Positions 34,811 through 45,019 of a stretch of DNA of 64,000 nt are shown piece by piece. Position 1 is the first letter of the stretch. The number at the start of each line of letters is the position of its first letter. A model generated the notes under the pieces. That model was not told where the DNA came from and ran no database searches. It was given only the letters and a program-made list of their open reading frames with translations. The stretch comes from Plasmodiophora brassicae (taxonomy: Eukaryota; Endomyxa: Phytomyxea; Phytomyxea; Plasmodiophorida). Both the position numbers and the translations under genes were made by a program. The stretch spans positions 744,001 through 808,000 of the forward strand of contig CP145411.1 of NCBI GenBank assembly GCA_036867785.1. Reading direction: 5' to 3'.

Positions 34811-35280
34811 CCCGTTCGTACAACGGTGGCAGGAACGCAAAAGAGGATCAGCGGCGAACGGATCAAAGCGCAGGCTGCTGCGACATCATCCTCTCAACCT
34901 CGCATTGGTACGCAGCCGACTTGGCTGAAGGTGAAGCCGGCCAATAACCAATTATTATTTTTGTCAGTAGACAGCAACAAGCGCCGGCGAGAATCGCCAA
35001 CATGCAGAAACGGCCATTTGATCGACGGCATTTATTTCCTGTGCGGCAAAGAAAAGTGTCCCGGCATTAATAAGGACAAGACCAAGTGTCCGACTTCTCC
35101 ATCATCGTTCGTGACTCGATCCAGCGTCCGGAAGCGCAGGCACAACAATGAACGCTAGCGTGCACCGTGTTTTGATTCGTTAATCCGGGATCGATAGTTG
35201 TAGTCCGTACCTCGATCGACCATGCATTGCCTTTGTTGCTGCGGTGGGAGGCGCCTCGCTTCGCTCGGCGTTTGATGTCT

Positions 35281-35560
35281 TCACGTCGTTTGATTATTTT
35301 CGGATGACCCCGGTATATCCAGGACCAGCGCGAGTAGGTACAGTTTCGTGAATTGGGTCGTGTGGTCTGTGTGCCTTGCGAAGTAGCGAACGCCTGTGAT
35401 GCATAGCAGGCCCTTGATGCCGGACATAATGAGCTCTCCTGGCCTTTTCGCGCGTGAAGTAGAGCTCTGAAATGGGAATCTCGTCAACTTTGCCAATATA
35501 CAAGGTTCGCACAGAGTAGCCTCCTCTGTGTGAAGCCTCGCTCTCGAGAACCGTACTCCT
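35281..35560 (-). mobile_element. Copia gag-pre-integrase fragment
   Basis: Minus-strand wording CEPCILAKLTRFPF, then RAKRPGELIMS and GVRYFARHTDHTTQFTKLYL, matches the gag-pre-integrase zinc motif and the start of the integrase core of Ty1/copia elements. Broken fossil. Confidence 0.65.
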
Positions 35561-35689
35561 TTGCGCGTTCCCGGCTGTGTCAGCTCTGTTCCAACAAGGC
35601 GGAAACCGAGGTGGCCACAGATCTATGATTGGTTGCAGAGCTCGGGTTTGACACCGACCGCGCCGAGATCGGTTTGAGTTCGGCGGACC

Positions 35690-36170
35690 TATCCATTTGC
35701 TCGTTCTCGGTTGTGACTGTTACGCCATCTACCCCAACAGGTCAGATCCACACGCGCAGCACGCCCTCCGAGGAGTGTTCGTCGGATACCCACCCAACCG
35801 GAAGGCATACAGAATCTGGGATCCCACGCGCAAGAAAGGCACCCTGCCCAGCACATCCTCCGGTACCTTAAAGGTACGAAGACACCTGGTATAACATACA
35901 AGCGAGATGTGGACAACCCGAATCCTGTCGTCTACTGCGATGGCGACTTCGTGAACGACCCGGACACATGCCGCTCCACGACAGGATACGTGATCATGAT
36001 GGCGCACGGTCCGATCGGGTGGAAATCCAAGCTACAGTCGTCAGTCGCGACGTCGACAGTCCACGCAGGGTGCATGGGCAGCATGGCGCTCTACGGCGCC
36101 GTCCGCGAGATTGCATGGCTTCGTCAACTGCTCGAAGGAATCGGGGTTCCGCCAAACAAGGTATCGATCG
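35690..36170 (+). mobile_element. Copia pol fragment (integrase, RT end, RNase H)
   Basis: Plus-strand counterpart of the minus fragment at 32461-32812. It encodes RNase H wording such as PVVYCDGDFVNDPDTCRSTT and HGPIGWKSKLQSSVATSTVH, and ends abruptly about 20 bp before the start codon of the RNA triphosphatase gene. Broken fossil. Confidence 0.75.
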
Positions 36171-36192
36171 GGTGCGCGCAGTTCGTGGAACA

Positions 36193-37423
36193 ATGGGCGA
36201 CTCGACTGACCATGCGGCCGGCAACGATGGGAAACCGCAGCCGTCTCTGCAGCAGGAGCGGCAGCACCAGCACCAGCACCCTCAAAGAGATGCCCGTCTA
36301 GCCCACCTGTGTGTCTTCGGCACGTCGCTTCCTAGCGACACTGTCGTCGCCTTGCACAAGTTCATGATGAAATATATCAACTATCCTCACGTGGAGGTAA
36401 TTACCGTTTCGCTGTAGGACAATAACGCTGAATCAATGGCTGACGTATCTTCAACCACAGTTCGAAGGCAGCCTTGGCATGATTTGCCGGGACCAAGCTC
36501 GACTGAATATTGGGGTACGCTGGATGCTCAGCACTACTGGCATGGCTGATATTGCGGTTCGGCGAAGGTCATGGGAACAACACCGATCAAGCACGACTGT
36601 TTCCCTGGTACTTCTTTCGTGTCCGGGATTCAAGGCATGCAGTTCAAGCGACTAAATGAAGTTCGTTGATGCCCGGCTGGTTTGACGCGATGTCCTAACA
36701 TGTGTCTCTCGGCAGGAATTGAACAAATGGGCGAGCGCTGTCCAAGGCGGCCCGGTTAGTCTGTCATATACGCGCACGAGGGAGATCGACCATTTCCATG
36801 CTGACCGTGTTCGAGTTTCTGTCGACACACAAACAAAGAAGCCACTCCGCGCCGTATGCTTTCAACTGTTGCCCGTGTAATTGGTCGTGAACTCAACAAT
36901 TGGTTATCAAAGGTTCGAAAGCAACGAATCGAGTCTCTCGATATACACGTTCCTTCCTGCCAGTACGACGTCCGTCTCAGCGCAAGCTCTGGTAACGTAC
37001 GTGTACCGCTCTCGTGACGCCTTGTAATCGAACTGTGTCATGCAGAGCAACCGTGTGGCTTTCCGACGACGGACTGCACCATGGTCCGGGTCAAGGACCG
37101 CATCTCGTACACGTTCTCGATATGGTCGCTCGACATTACTAGCGTACACGTTTCCCGATTCGTGCAGGAGCGTTTTCTGACATCGCCGATAGATTCAAAG
37201 CCATCGCGTATCGAACGGCGTTCAAGATGAGAAGTCCTCGACGACACATGAGCTCGAGCTTGAAATTGCAGATACGGCTCTCATTGTCCAGTTGGCCTCG
37301 GATGGGCGCCATGGCGAACTGCTGGAGATTTGCAATGCCTGGCTCAACAATCTCTACATGTTGTCGAAGACATGCAATTCCCCCAGTCCCCAGCACATAA
37401 AGAAACGCCCCAGAAACGGCTAG
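36193..37423 (+). CDS. Cet1-type mRNA 5'-triphosphatase (capping enzyme, TTM fold)
   Basis: It removes the gamma-phosphate from nascent mRNA 5' ends, the first capping step, in a metal-dependent tunnel fold. Six exons by eye, with introns at 36397-36460, 36515-36567, 36661-36715, 36854-36912, about 36990-37041 and about 37140-37192. Joined sequence shows the first glutamate strand (YPHVEFEGSLGMI), FPGTSFVSGIQGMQFKRLNE, HFHADRVRVSVDTQTKKPLR, KQRIESLDIHVPSCQYDVRL, VKDRISYTFSIWSLDIT and the last glutamate strand (THELELEIADT). The two Glu-x-Glu strands bind the metal. This is the fungal/protist class, not the cysteine-phosphatase class of animals and plants. The Gln/His-rich N-terminus starts at 36193, right after a copia fragment. 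Open minus-strand frames here are shadows. Confidence 0.85.
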
Positions 37424-37494
37424 CTCGCCCGTTATACGCGCTGTGTGACGCATGAGTCCATTAATATTGTACAAACTGTGTAGAATCTGCCGAG

Positions 37495-38141
37495 TCAGTC
37501 CTCGACTGGGCCAAGGTAATCCTCGTTGATCGTGCCGACGACCGAGAACTCGTTGGCGGCGGGGCGAATACCGACAATCTTGACAATGACCAGCGACCCC
37601 TTGACGATCTTCAGCTGCTGATCAGCGGAATAGAACGCCGCCACTTCACTGCCGGAATCGAACTGCATATCGCTCGGCATGCACAGATGGCTGACGAAAA
37701 TTTCAACGGGGCCCGCCCTTGCGAATATTCCAGACTGAAAACCGAAATCACAATTACGAAATCAATGATGGCGGAGCGCAACCGAGCTCGATTAACGAAC
37801 AGGATTGACTGCAAACACCTCCGCTGGGAGGACCTCGTTCCGGAACGGTCTGAAGACGAGGGCGAGATACTTGACAGGGAAGTGCGCCCATCCAGTGTCA
37901 ACGTCAAGGCATCCCTTGCCGTAGGACTTCAGGTGCGTCACCAGGATCGTGTATCCGTATTTGCCAGAGCACTGCCCTTCGACCTTGCGTCGCAGTTCGG
38001 CCAGGATCTTGTCCTTCAGGTCACGCCCGAAGTGCTTCGGCGGCAGAGCCAGATCGTCGTCCCTGTCCATCTACAGCATTGGGCAATGTCACAACCAGGC
38101 GCTTGACAGCCATGCGCGGCGGCGTGTACCAGGAAGAACAT
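37495..38141 (-). CDS. POLR2G: RNA polymerase II subunit RPB7
   Basis: RPB7 forms the Rpb4/7 stalk of RNA polymerase II and binds emerging RNA. Three exons on the minus strand; a 12-bp first exon (MFFL) is joined across 38071-38129 to MDRDDDLALPPKHFGRDLKD. The N-terminal domain continues with KVEGQCSGKYGYTILVTHL and FPVKYLALVFRPFRNEVLPA. The second intron (37735-37800) leads into the S1 domain: SGIFARAGPVEIFVSHLCMP, then MQFDSGSEVAAFYSADQQL, ending INEDYLGPVED. Length is normal, about 175 residues. It is tail-to-tail with the RNA triphosphatase, about 70 bp apart. The tiny first exon restores the conserved MFF start of the family. Confidence 0.9.
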
Positions 38142-38387
38142 TGCAGACGGCACGCACGGGCGGCACGCTGCACTGCGGATGCCGCACCGCGCACTGGTCC
38201 ACCTCGGCACCTCCAGTCCACCACGTGACTGTCCAGCCTGCCCCGACATTCGTACTGGTGTAACCGTCATACGTACGGATGTATTGCACCATGTAAGCCA
38301 TCTGGACTAGGCGAAGACGCTCGTATAGCGGGTATATAGGGTCCGAGCGATCTGGTACACCATTGCGCGAGTGCTAACTGTAAGGAC

Positions 38388-39392
38388 ATGCGTCGCCACG
38401 TGAAGAAGAGCGTGTCAGTGGCGGGAATTGTAGACCCGGGGTCGGATCCGCCTACTGGCCATGACCGGCAGAGCACGCTCTCGCGTGTTTACCACCTGTT
38501 GGATGATGGCAGAAATGATAAGGACGCCGTGTTGCGACGGGCCGTCGCTCGATATTTGACGAGCCTATCAACGACCGCCAGCGAGGAGTTGATCGATACG
38601 GTTATTAAGCGGCTTAGGCAGCGGCCGCGTTACCAAAGCGACCTGTCCAAACGGGGGCTTAATGGTACTGCATTCCACCGCCGCATCGGCAGCATCCGTG
38701 ACCAGATGCAGAACGACATCGATAGCGCCATTGCGGGCAGACGCGAATCAGTTATTCAGGCCCTCGCTGCACCAGAACCAGTATTCCAGCCTGGGAAAGT
38801 TGACGCAACCACCCCTCAACCGGATCCTGTTGAAGTCAAGGACAACCAGGAACCGGATAAGCGCGAAACGCTGCGAACGTTCCTGCTGAATTTGGACTGG
38901 GACCCAAGCCACATCAACGTTGAGATTAGTGTCCCTGCGGCTCGTGGCCTGCAGCGAGAGCTTCCCTCGATCCTGTCGCTGGCGAGATTCGCCTCGCATA
39001 TGGTGTACTGGAAGATGTACGAGAGCGTGATCGCAGAACGACCCGATGACTACGACGCGCAGTTCCTCACGTTGACGTCGATCTTCTTCAAGACCGCGGT
39101 CGAATTCCGACGGATCGCCAAGGACAGCGGTCGTCGCCGACGTTGGGAGACTCTTCTGGGTTTACAGTCGTTTCCACATTCATTATCCACCGGCATACGC
39201 GACATCATCCTCCATGGTTCCCCCCGCCCCGCTCCTGTCCTCATCGACGCGTTCGTCGTCCCGTCTGTATCGGCCATGCTGAACGCGACGTCTGCCGCGA
39301 GCCCCGCTGGAGCACCGCTGTCCTCCATCGCGCATGGGTTCTTCCAGCAACTACTCACAATCATTAGGAAGCCGGCGCCTGCTCAGTACTAA
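38388..39392 (+). CDS. Hypothetical protein, single exon
   Basis: An uninterrupted 334-residue frame. It starts basic (MRRHVKKSVSVAG) and is mostly helical, with stretches such as VIKRLRQRPRYQSDLSKRGL and FASHMVYWKMYESVIAERPD. The tail is Ala/Ser/Pro-rich. There is no signal peptide, membrane segment or motif that I recognise. The lack of introns is unusual beside its neighbours. Head-to-head with RPB7, about 250 bp apart. Confidence 0.6.
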   Translation: MRRHVKKSVSVAGIVDPGSDPPTGHDRQSTLSRVYHLLDDGRNDKDAVLRRAVARYLTSLSTTASEELIDTVIKRLRQRPRYQSDLSKRGLNGTAFHRRIGSIRDQMQNDIDSAIAGRRESVIQALAAPEPVFQPGKVDATTPQPDPVEVKDNQEPDKRETLRTFLLNLDWDPSHINVEISVPAARGLQRELPSILSLARFASHMVYWKMYESVIAERPDDYDAQFLTLTSIFFKTAVEFRRIAKDSGRRRRWETLLGLQSFPHSLSTGIRDIILHGSPRPAPVLIDAFVVPSVSAMLNATSAASPAGAPLSSIAHGFFQQLLTIIRKPAPAQY

Positions 39393-39561
39393 ACCGGCTA
39401 CATTGCAAATACGGCTACGTTACACAATAGCTTGCTGGTCAGATTTCTGGACGCATTTAACGACACGAGCCACTGGCAACCTGTCACCTGCTGGCTAAAC
39501 TTTGGCCGTGTACTGCAGTCCTATCGATTCCTATTCCAGGCCAAGTCCGTCGGCCGTCACG

Positions 39562-40302
39562 ATGCGCGGTCGAGGTCGTGACGGCGACGATCGACGCCGA
39601 CGTGACGACAGGGACCGGTCGCCCCGGGAAACGATGAGATACGGTGACAGGTTCGGTCGTCGGGCGCTTGCCGAGGAACAGGAAAGGTCCACTGTGTTGC
39701 ATGCCAGACGTGCGGTTCGACGCGGACTGATGGTCGCGCAGGAAGGCAGCTGAAAAGCCGGTCGTGAAGGCAAAGATCAACCTGGAGCCAACCGGGCTCC
39801 TGGATGCGCTGGACGCAAGTGGGAATGAGGTCGCGGGCGGTGTTCGACTTCAGTATGTACTTGCCTGCTCACTGGTGAGGTTGGATCAGTAACATGCCGC
39901 TGCAGGTACCACGAGCCTCGTGATGCAGCAGCGACGGACGAGTTCTGGCGGCTCTATGTCTTCAAGGATGGCAAACAGATCGAAACCCTCCATATCCACC
40001 GAAAGACGTGCTTTCGGATTGGACGCGAAAGGAAGGTCGCCGATGTTCCGTTGGACCATCCATCGTGCTCCAAGCAGCACGCCGTGATCCAGTTTCGCAG
40101 GAAGACGACACGGGACGTTGTCGGTGACCTCAACGTTTGTGTTCGCCCTTATATCATTGATCTCGGGAGCACGAACGGCACGTTCCTCAACGGTGACCGA
40201 TTGGAGCCGGCGCGGTTCTATGAACTTCTCGAAAAGGACGTCATCCGATTCGGACAGAGCACCCGGGAATACATTGTGCTCCATGCCAATTCCAAGTCGT
40301 GA
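39562..40302 (+). CDS. FHA-domain protein, SNIP1/DAWDLE/Pml1-like
   Basis: Three exons with introns at 39656-39749 and 39853-39905. A short Arg/Asp/Ser-rich N-terminus (MRGRGRDGDDRRRRDDRDRS) is followed by the family linker (KPVVKAKINLEPTGLLDAL, then VAGGVRLQYHEPRDA) and a C-terminal FHA domain: WRLYVFKDGKQIETLHIHRK, FRIGRERKVADVPLDHPSCS, KQHAVIQFR, YIIDLGSTNGTFLNGDRLEP. The phosphothreonine-binding Arg, Ser, His and Asn positions are all present. SNIP1/DDL/Pml1 proteins bind phosphorylated partners in spliceosome retention (RES) and small-RNA processing. The length (about 200 residues) is close to yeast Pml1. Confidence 0.88.
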
Positions 40303-40349
40303 TATAATGAAATATTACTGCATTATCGAAGCATGCCTGGTTGGCCGTC

Positions 40350-40547
40350 TCATGTCAACTTGAACTCGTGCTTGTTCCGGTAGACCATCATGACGAGCGG
40401 GACAACGACACCGACGAACATGCACAGACCGCCGGCGATATACGACCCAATCGACGGCAGTTCCAGTCCCACCGTCAGCTCCTAACCAATACCTGTCATC
40501 CAGTCGTCCCGCGCACGGTTCGCCCGACCGACATCACGCACCTCCAT
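40350..40547 (-). CDS. Possible 45-residue single-pass membrane microprotein
   Basis: Exon 1 would be only ATGGAG (40542-40547), followed by an intron 40482-40541 (GTGCGT...TTAG) and an exon ending at 40350. The product has one membrane segment (SYIAGGLCMFVGVVVPLVMM) and a short charged tail (VYRNKHEFKLT). It sits between the FHA and FCP1 genes. The coding look of the second exon is good. The six-base first exon rests only on splice signals, so the start could differ. It resembles small ER or mitochondrial single-pass subunits in layout, without a clear match. Confidence 0.4.
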
Positions 40548-40800
40548 TCTCTCCACTCTCTCGCTGCCTGCCGCAACTCGCCACGGCCTTCGCGAGTCGA
40601 GGCTGCGATTTTTCGCCAACCGTCGTCCGGGGACAGTGTCAACATTCCACAAGCCGCAGGCTCGGGAGGGTGCGAATTGTAATTTCTGAACTGTCAATGA
40701 GTTCTGCTGCGTAAAATAACAGAATTGCCCAACCCTACAAAATATATTGCCAACTGTGGGTGGCCGAGTCGTGACCACCATTTCCATCGTGGCATGCGGC

Positions 40801-42761
40801 ATGGAGCACCGTACGCAGCATGTGATGCCGCCAAGGATGCGGCGCGGCGTCCTGCACGAATGGCTCGTCAGCAAGGGCGATGACGTCCGGATCGGGCAGG
40901 TGTGCCAGAGGTCTTCATGTCGTACATAGGCGGCAGAGGGACCTTACTGCCGGTTGCAGGTCGTCGGACGCATGATGGCGGAATCGTCGTCAACGACGTA
41001 TGATATTATGGCACCGTGCGCCGGCACACTCGCCGAATTCATCATCGCACCCGGTGATCCAGTTGATCCTTCGTATTCTATTCGGGTCGTCTTCCGCTGT
41101 GTTCGTACTCATGTCCAGCCAGGAAGCCTGTTGCCGCTCTCGAAGTCTGTGCCCACATTGCGGACTACAGAGGGCTGTGTGCTCGCTGTGGGATGGACGT
41201 ATCGAGGTTCGACATGGATAGACTCCTGTCCACTCACTGATCTGACTGCGCTCAGTGTACACCATAGCTCGACGGAAACGAGGGAGACGCTTACTGTTTT
41301 CGGCAAGAATTCAATCAATATCACGAAGGAGGGCTTGGAGGTCATGAGAACTCGTCTCGCGGACGATCTTCGTTCAAGGAGAAAGCTCCTTCTGGTTCTC
41401 GACCTTGATCACACCATCGTTCATGCTACCGTGGACTCTCGGTTGGTCACGAGAGCTGGCGTATCTTTCCTGCATGCCTTGCCGACATCGTATCAGTGCT
41501 CGTGAATGCCTGGACCGAGGTGTGCATGAGTTCAAGCTGGACGGTAGAACCCACTATGTCAAGTTACGTCCTGGTGCGCATGCGTTTCTTCAATCCTTGA
41601 AGGACCTGTTCGACATCCAGGTGTTCACCTGGGGCATTCGCAGCTATGCCGTTGAAGTTGTATCTCTGCTTGACCCTGACCATACCAGTACGTGCGTGCC
41701 ATGCGTCTGTGTCCCCCTTTTATTTGACCTTACCTGGGGCAGTCATCAAGGAACGTATTGTCGCACGCGATGATATAGGGATTGGCCAGCGCAATCGCCT
41801 CCTGTCGCAACATCAGCAAAAGAGGCTGGAACGAGTCTTGCCGGTTTGTGGGTCGATGGCCCTGGTCCTGGACGACAGCCCAGGCGTTTGGGCAGATCTC
41901 CGCCCGAACCTGATTGAGATTCGCAAGTTCGTATTCTTTCCAGCATCGGAGTATGCCCACGGGGCTGTCCAGAACTTCTCGTCGGGGACCGGAAACTCGT
42001 TTGACATGGGCGTGCTGGCCCGCAACGATCGCGACAACGTTCTACTCAGCATGGAACGCGTTCTGAAGCGTATACATACTATGTTCTATTCCGGACAGGA
42101 ACAGGACGTTCGCAAGTTGCTACAAACAGTGCGACTTGACGTCCTTCGAGGGTTCGACATTCTTCGCTTCCCAGTCATGTTGTGCTTTTCTTGACCGGTC
42201 GTTGCAGATGCGAATTAGTCTTCTCAGGCGTGTTTCCTCAAAACGTCCCGCTCGAAAAGGCACCCGAGGTGCGCCTCGCTGTGGAACTGGGCGCAACAGT
42301 TACCCAGGAGATCGGCCCCGAAACGACGCACGTGATTGGGTCGGTATTCCGACCAACAGGAAAGATCAAGCGCGCTCAGCAGTGCATTGCTGCGCAGGAT
42401 ACACCGCTCCGGCACCTTGTCCACGTTGGTACGGCCGTTCCGTGACAGAATAGGAAACAGAGGTCGAAGCCTGATCCGGTCGCTTTCAGATTGGCTAACT
42501 GCATGCTCCACCCACGTCGCAAGAGCTCCCGAGGACAAGTTCTCGCTCCCCGACTACGTCGTCGGCGATGTGTCACAGATCGGCTACCTTGACGCGGAAT
42601 CTGGCGCTGACGAGTGGACCAGCTCTGCGCCGGTACCTGCTGCCCCAACAGATCACGATCTGTCCTCGCCTAGAGCGAAACGCCCCCGAACGGACGATTC
42701 GGGCAGCGACCACGACTACAGCGACTTCGAGCGGGAACTGGAAGCAGCGCTGGGTACATAA
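40801..42761 (+). CDS. CTDP1: FCP1-type RNA polymerase II CTD phosphatase
   Basis: FCP1 dephosphorylates the CTD of RNA polymerase II to recycle the enzyme. The N-terminus has the biotinyl-like domain seen in CTDP1 (LHEWLVSKGDDVRIGQ, then YDIMAPCAGTLAEFIIAPGD). The FCPH domain carries the catalytic DxDxT motif (LLLVLDLDHTIVHATVD) and continues HYVKLRPGAHAFLQSLKDLF and ALVLDDSPGVWADLRPNLI. A BRCT domain follows (VFSGVFPQNVPLEKAPE, then ETTHVIGSVF) and an acidic tail ends at 42761 (SDFERELEAALGT), like the RAP74-binding tail of FCP1. At least six short introns are needed; the first is about 40900-40959. The region around 41085-41230 may contain two introns and is not fully resolved. Confidence 0.88.
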
Positions 42762-42775
42762 ATATGATGACCTGG

Positions 42776-44894
42776 TCAAGGCGACGAGTGTGTCTCGAGG
42801 AACGCCGCTGACATCTGCAACAGGCCTTGCAACGCCTGCTTTCTGTAGACGTGCTTTGCCGAAAGCTCGCTGAGCAACTGGTTCGGGTAGAACGTGACCG
42901 CCTTCCCTGTCCCGCATTGCTACGAAGGAGGCATCGGTAAACGGCGCCCTGACAACTGTGCACGCCGCTCTTACCGAGCAGTATCCGATTTTGACGATGC
43001 ACTGCTCGCAGGCGCTATGCCCACACGGGATGCAGGTGACTGGGTCCTTGAACACCTGCACGCAGTCGAAGCAGGTAAACGATGGCTAACAGCAGCATGG
43101 CTCGTCAGCACGCGGAAGGACGCGTTAAAAGACGCGGTGCACCTCGCTGGCTTGCTCGGCAAGGACGAGCTTAGACACAGTCGCGTTCAGCTCCTTCTCG
43201 CGGTCACGAATGGCCTTCACTTCGGCCGGGCTGAGCGTCTCCCGGCGAAGGAGCATGCGGTTCCGCTGTCGCACGTCCGCTAGCTCCGCCTTCTGATCCG
43301 ACAATTGCCTGCGAAGCGATGCCAGCGTTTCTAGGAGCCAGGTCAGCGCCACTGAACGAATTGCCTAACGCGGTGGGTACCGTCGACTTCCGCACGAAGT
43401 TGTGCAGAATCGTTCTCGAAGGCGGCCCTCATGGCCTCCATCGCCGTCCTGGCATCGGCGACGTCGCGCTCCAGCTGGTCGGCCCTGGAGACCGACGCCA
43501 GCGCCGACTGGCGCAGGCGATCGCGCTCCTCGACGAGCCTGGCAATCTCGCTGCGCGCCTCGGCCTGCCTGGCGTGCAACCTGGCGTTGATCTGCTGGAA
43601 TTCGTTGAACAGCTGCTGCTGGCCCTGGCTGTCGCTCAGCATGTCGCGGATCTCCTTCGTCCACGCCGCCCGCTGCCGCTCGATCTCGTCGACCATCTCC
43701 CGCAGGTCGTCGTTCTCGCGTTCCACCTCCTGGACGCGTCGCTCCATGTCGGCAACGCGATCCGCTTCCCGCTGGGCGTCTTCGTGCGCCGACGTCAACC
43801 GAACCATGTTCTCGTCGAGGTGCGCGTTTCGCTCCCTGGCCTCATCCAGGTCGTGCGACAACTCGGACAGGTCCGAACGGGACCTGGCCAGCTGGCCCAG
43901 GAGGTCATCGGCGCGATCCCGTAGTTCGCCGATCGTCGCCGTCAGCTCGTCGACGCGCTCGTCGGCGGCCTGCCGCGCCCGGACGGCTTCGTCCAGCTGG
44001 CGCTGAAGCGCGTCCGGGGAACCCTCCAGGGTCTTGATCCTCGAGCGGGCCTCCTTCAGGTTCATCTCCATGTCCGAGCGCGCCTGGAACACACAGAGTC
44101 AGACGCGTTCGTGGACTCGAACCAGACGTGAGGCGTACCGTTTCCAGGTGCGACAGTTTCGATTGCGATTCGCGAAGGTCGTTGTCGAGCCGCGTGCATT
44201 CGTCGCGAACCCGGGCGACCTCCATCGTGAGCGCGTCGCGATCCAGCGCGCTGCGATACAGGGCGTTCTCCGCCTTGCAGCGAGCAATGTCGGCCGCCTT
44301 GACGCGCTCCTCGAGGCCGCCGATCGTCGCGTCCCGATCGGCCAGCTGGCGCATGGCGAGGGCCACCTTCTGGTCGCTGTTGGCGACCGCCTGGCGATCC
44401 TCCCTGCTCTTCTGCTGCGCCTGCTTCAGCAGAGCCCGGTACCGGTCGTCGGATTCGCGAAGCTTGACGATCTGGATCTCCAGCGCCTGCGTTGCCGTCT
44501 CCATCTGCGCCATGCGGTCGTCTGCCCCGCGTTGTCGCTGGGCGATCGCGTCGTATGCGGCCTTCGCCTCACGAAGCTGCTTGTTCAGATCGGTCTTGTC
44601 CTTCTCCAGCTGTTCGACGCGCTGCTCGAGTTGTTTCCGTTCGGTGGCATCGGCCTCGGACGCGACCTGGACGTCGGAAACGTCCGCTAGGCTCTTCCTG
44701 GCGGCGTCCAGCTCCAGCTGCAGGCGGTGGTAGGCGGTCGACAGGCATTCGTAGTTGCGTTGTTGGCCTTTGGCGTATTCGGTGACGGTGGCCAGCTCCG
44801 TCTGGACACGATGCAGGTGCGATCGTGACCTGTCGAGGTCGGATGAGGACGCGCCCGGTCCAGCGTCCGCTTCACCTGGCGAGGCCTTCATCAT
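42776..44894 (-). CDS. Long coiled-coil protein with C-terminal RING finger
   Basis: The minus-strand start is MMKASPGEADAGPG. About 550 residues of nearly continuous coiled coil follow (for example ERKQLEQRVEQLEKDKTDLN and VADMERRVQEVERENDDLRE). Exons then join to PSFTCFDCVQVFKD, the start of a C3HC4 RING, with CGHSACEQCIVKIGY and CSQCGTGKAVTFYP after removal of an intron near 42935-42990. It ends with a helix (NQLLSELSAKHVYRKQALQG) at 42776. All eight zinc ligands are present, so an E3 ubiquitin ligase that oligomerises by its coiled coil is likely. The coil is generic and gives no target. Convergent with FCP1, 14 bp between stops. Confidence 0.75.
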
Positions 44895-45019
44895 GGGCCG
44901 ACCACCGGTACTAAATACAATCGCACGATCGACGATCGCATTATATACAGTCGGGCCGTCAGGAGGCACCGTTGCACAATGGGTGCTGTACTGCATTACA
45001 GGGTGGGAATGATGACGTG

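Larger units (their letters stand above)
33219..35158 (+). mobile_element. Palindromic, partly duplicated Cys-rich element (possible DNA transposon remnant)
   Basis: The plus frame starts MGGSARNRKKSGG with a basic GGKRPGSGRP block. It continues through a globular region (KVDNISKYVEPEQIIQTNA, then HSRKWCPAGSIVEEQLRKL) and a cysteine cluster (CHRCTNGKLCSNGLSEARRV). A last piece at about 34950-35158 reads FLCGKEKCPGINKDKTKC. The paired Cys and the ARRVVGIND phrase recall Cys-rich domains of some fungal and protist transposon proteins (DUF6729-like), but that is memory-based and weak. The middle is a near-perfect palindrome and the first part is repeated directly, so no full gene is present. It is flanked on both sides by copia integrase pieces. 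Confidence 0.5.
30520..36170. mobile_element. Block of broken Ty1/copia retrotransposon fragments
   Basis: A fossil cluster of the Ty1/copia LTR-retrotransposon family. Recognisable parts, in window order: the 3' end of the RNase H region (minus, about 30520-30690); gag-like pieces in inverted orientation (30859-31555 plus; 31404-32450 minus); RNase H, end of reverse transcriptase and integrase core (minus, about 32461-33050); gag-pre-integrase with the start of integrase (minus, about 35281-35560); and integrase, reverse-transcriptase end and RNase H (plus, about 35690-36170). The parts are out of order, most of the reverse transcriptase is absent, and no paired LTRs were seen, so the copies are clearly broken in several places. 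The high identity between arms suggests recent rearrangement. Confidence 0.8.

Noticed and set aside
30520-36170. A complete, active copia element
   Set aside because: Parts are out of order and in both orientations, no paired LTRs or primer-binding site could be recognised and most of the reverse transcriptase is missing.
36907-37474. Minus-strand frames of 69-111 residues opposite the RNA triphosphatase
   Set aside because: They first looked coding, but the plus strand carries the Cet1 motifs across consistent exon joins, so these are antisense shadows.
43319-44733. Plus-strand frames of about 200 residues opposite the coiled-coil RING gene
   Set aside because: They mirror the biased codons of the coiled coil on the minus strand and show no domain.
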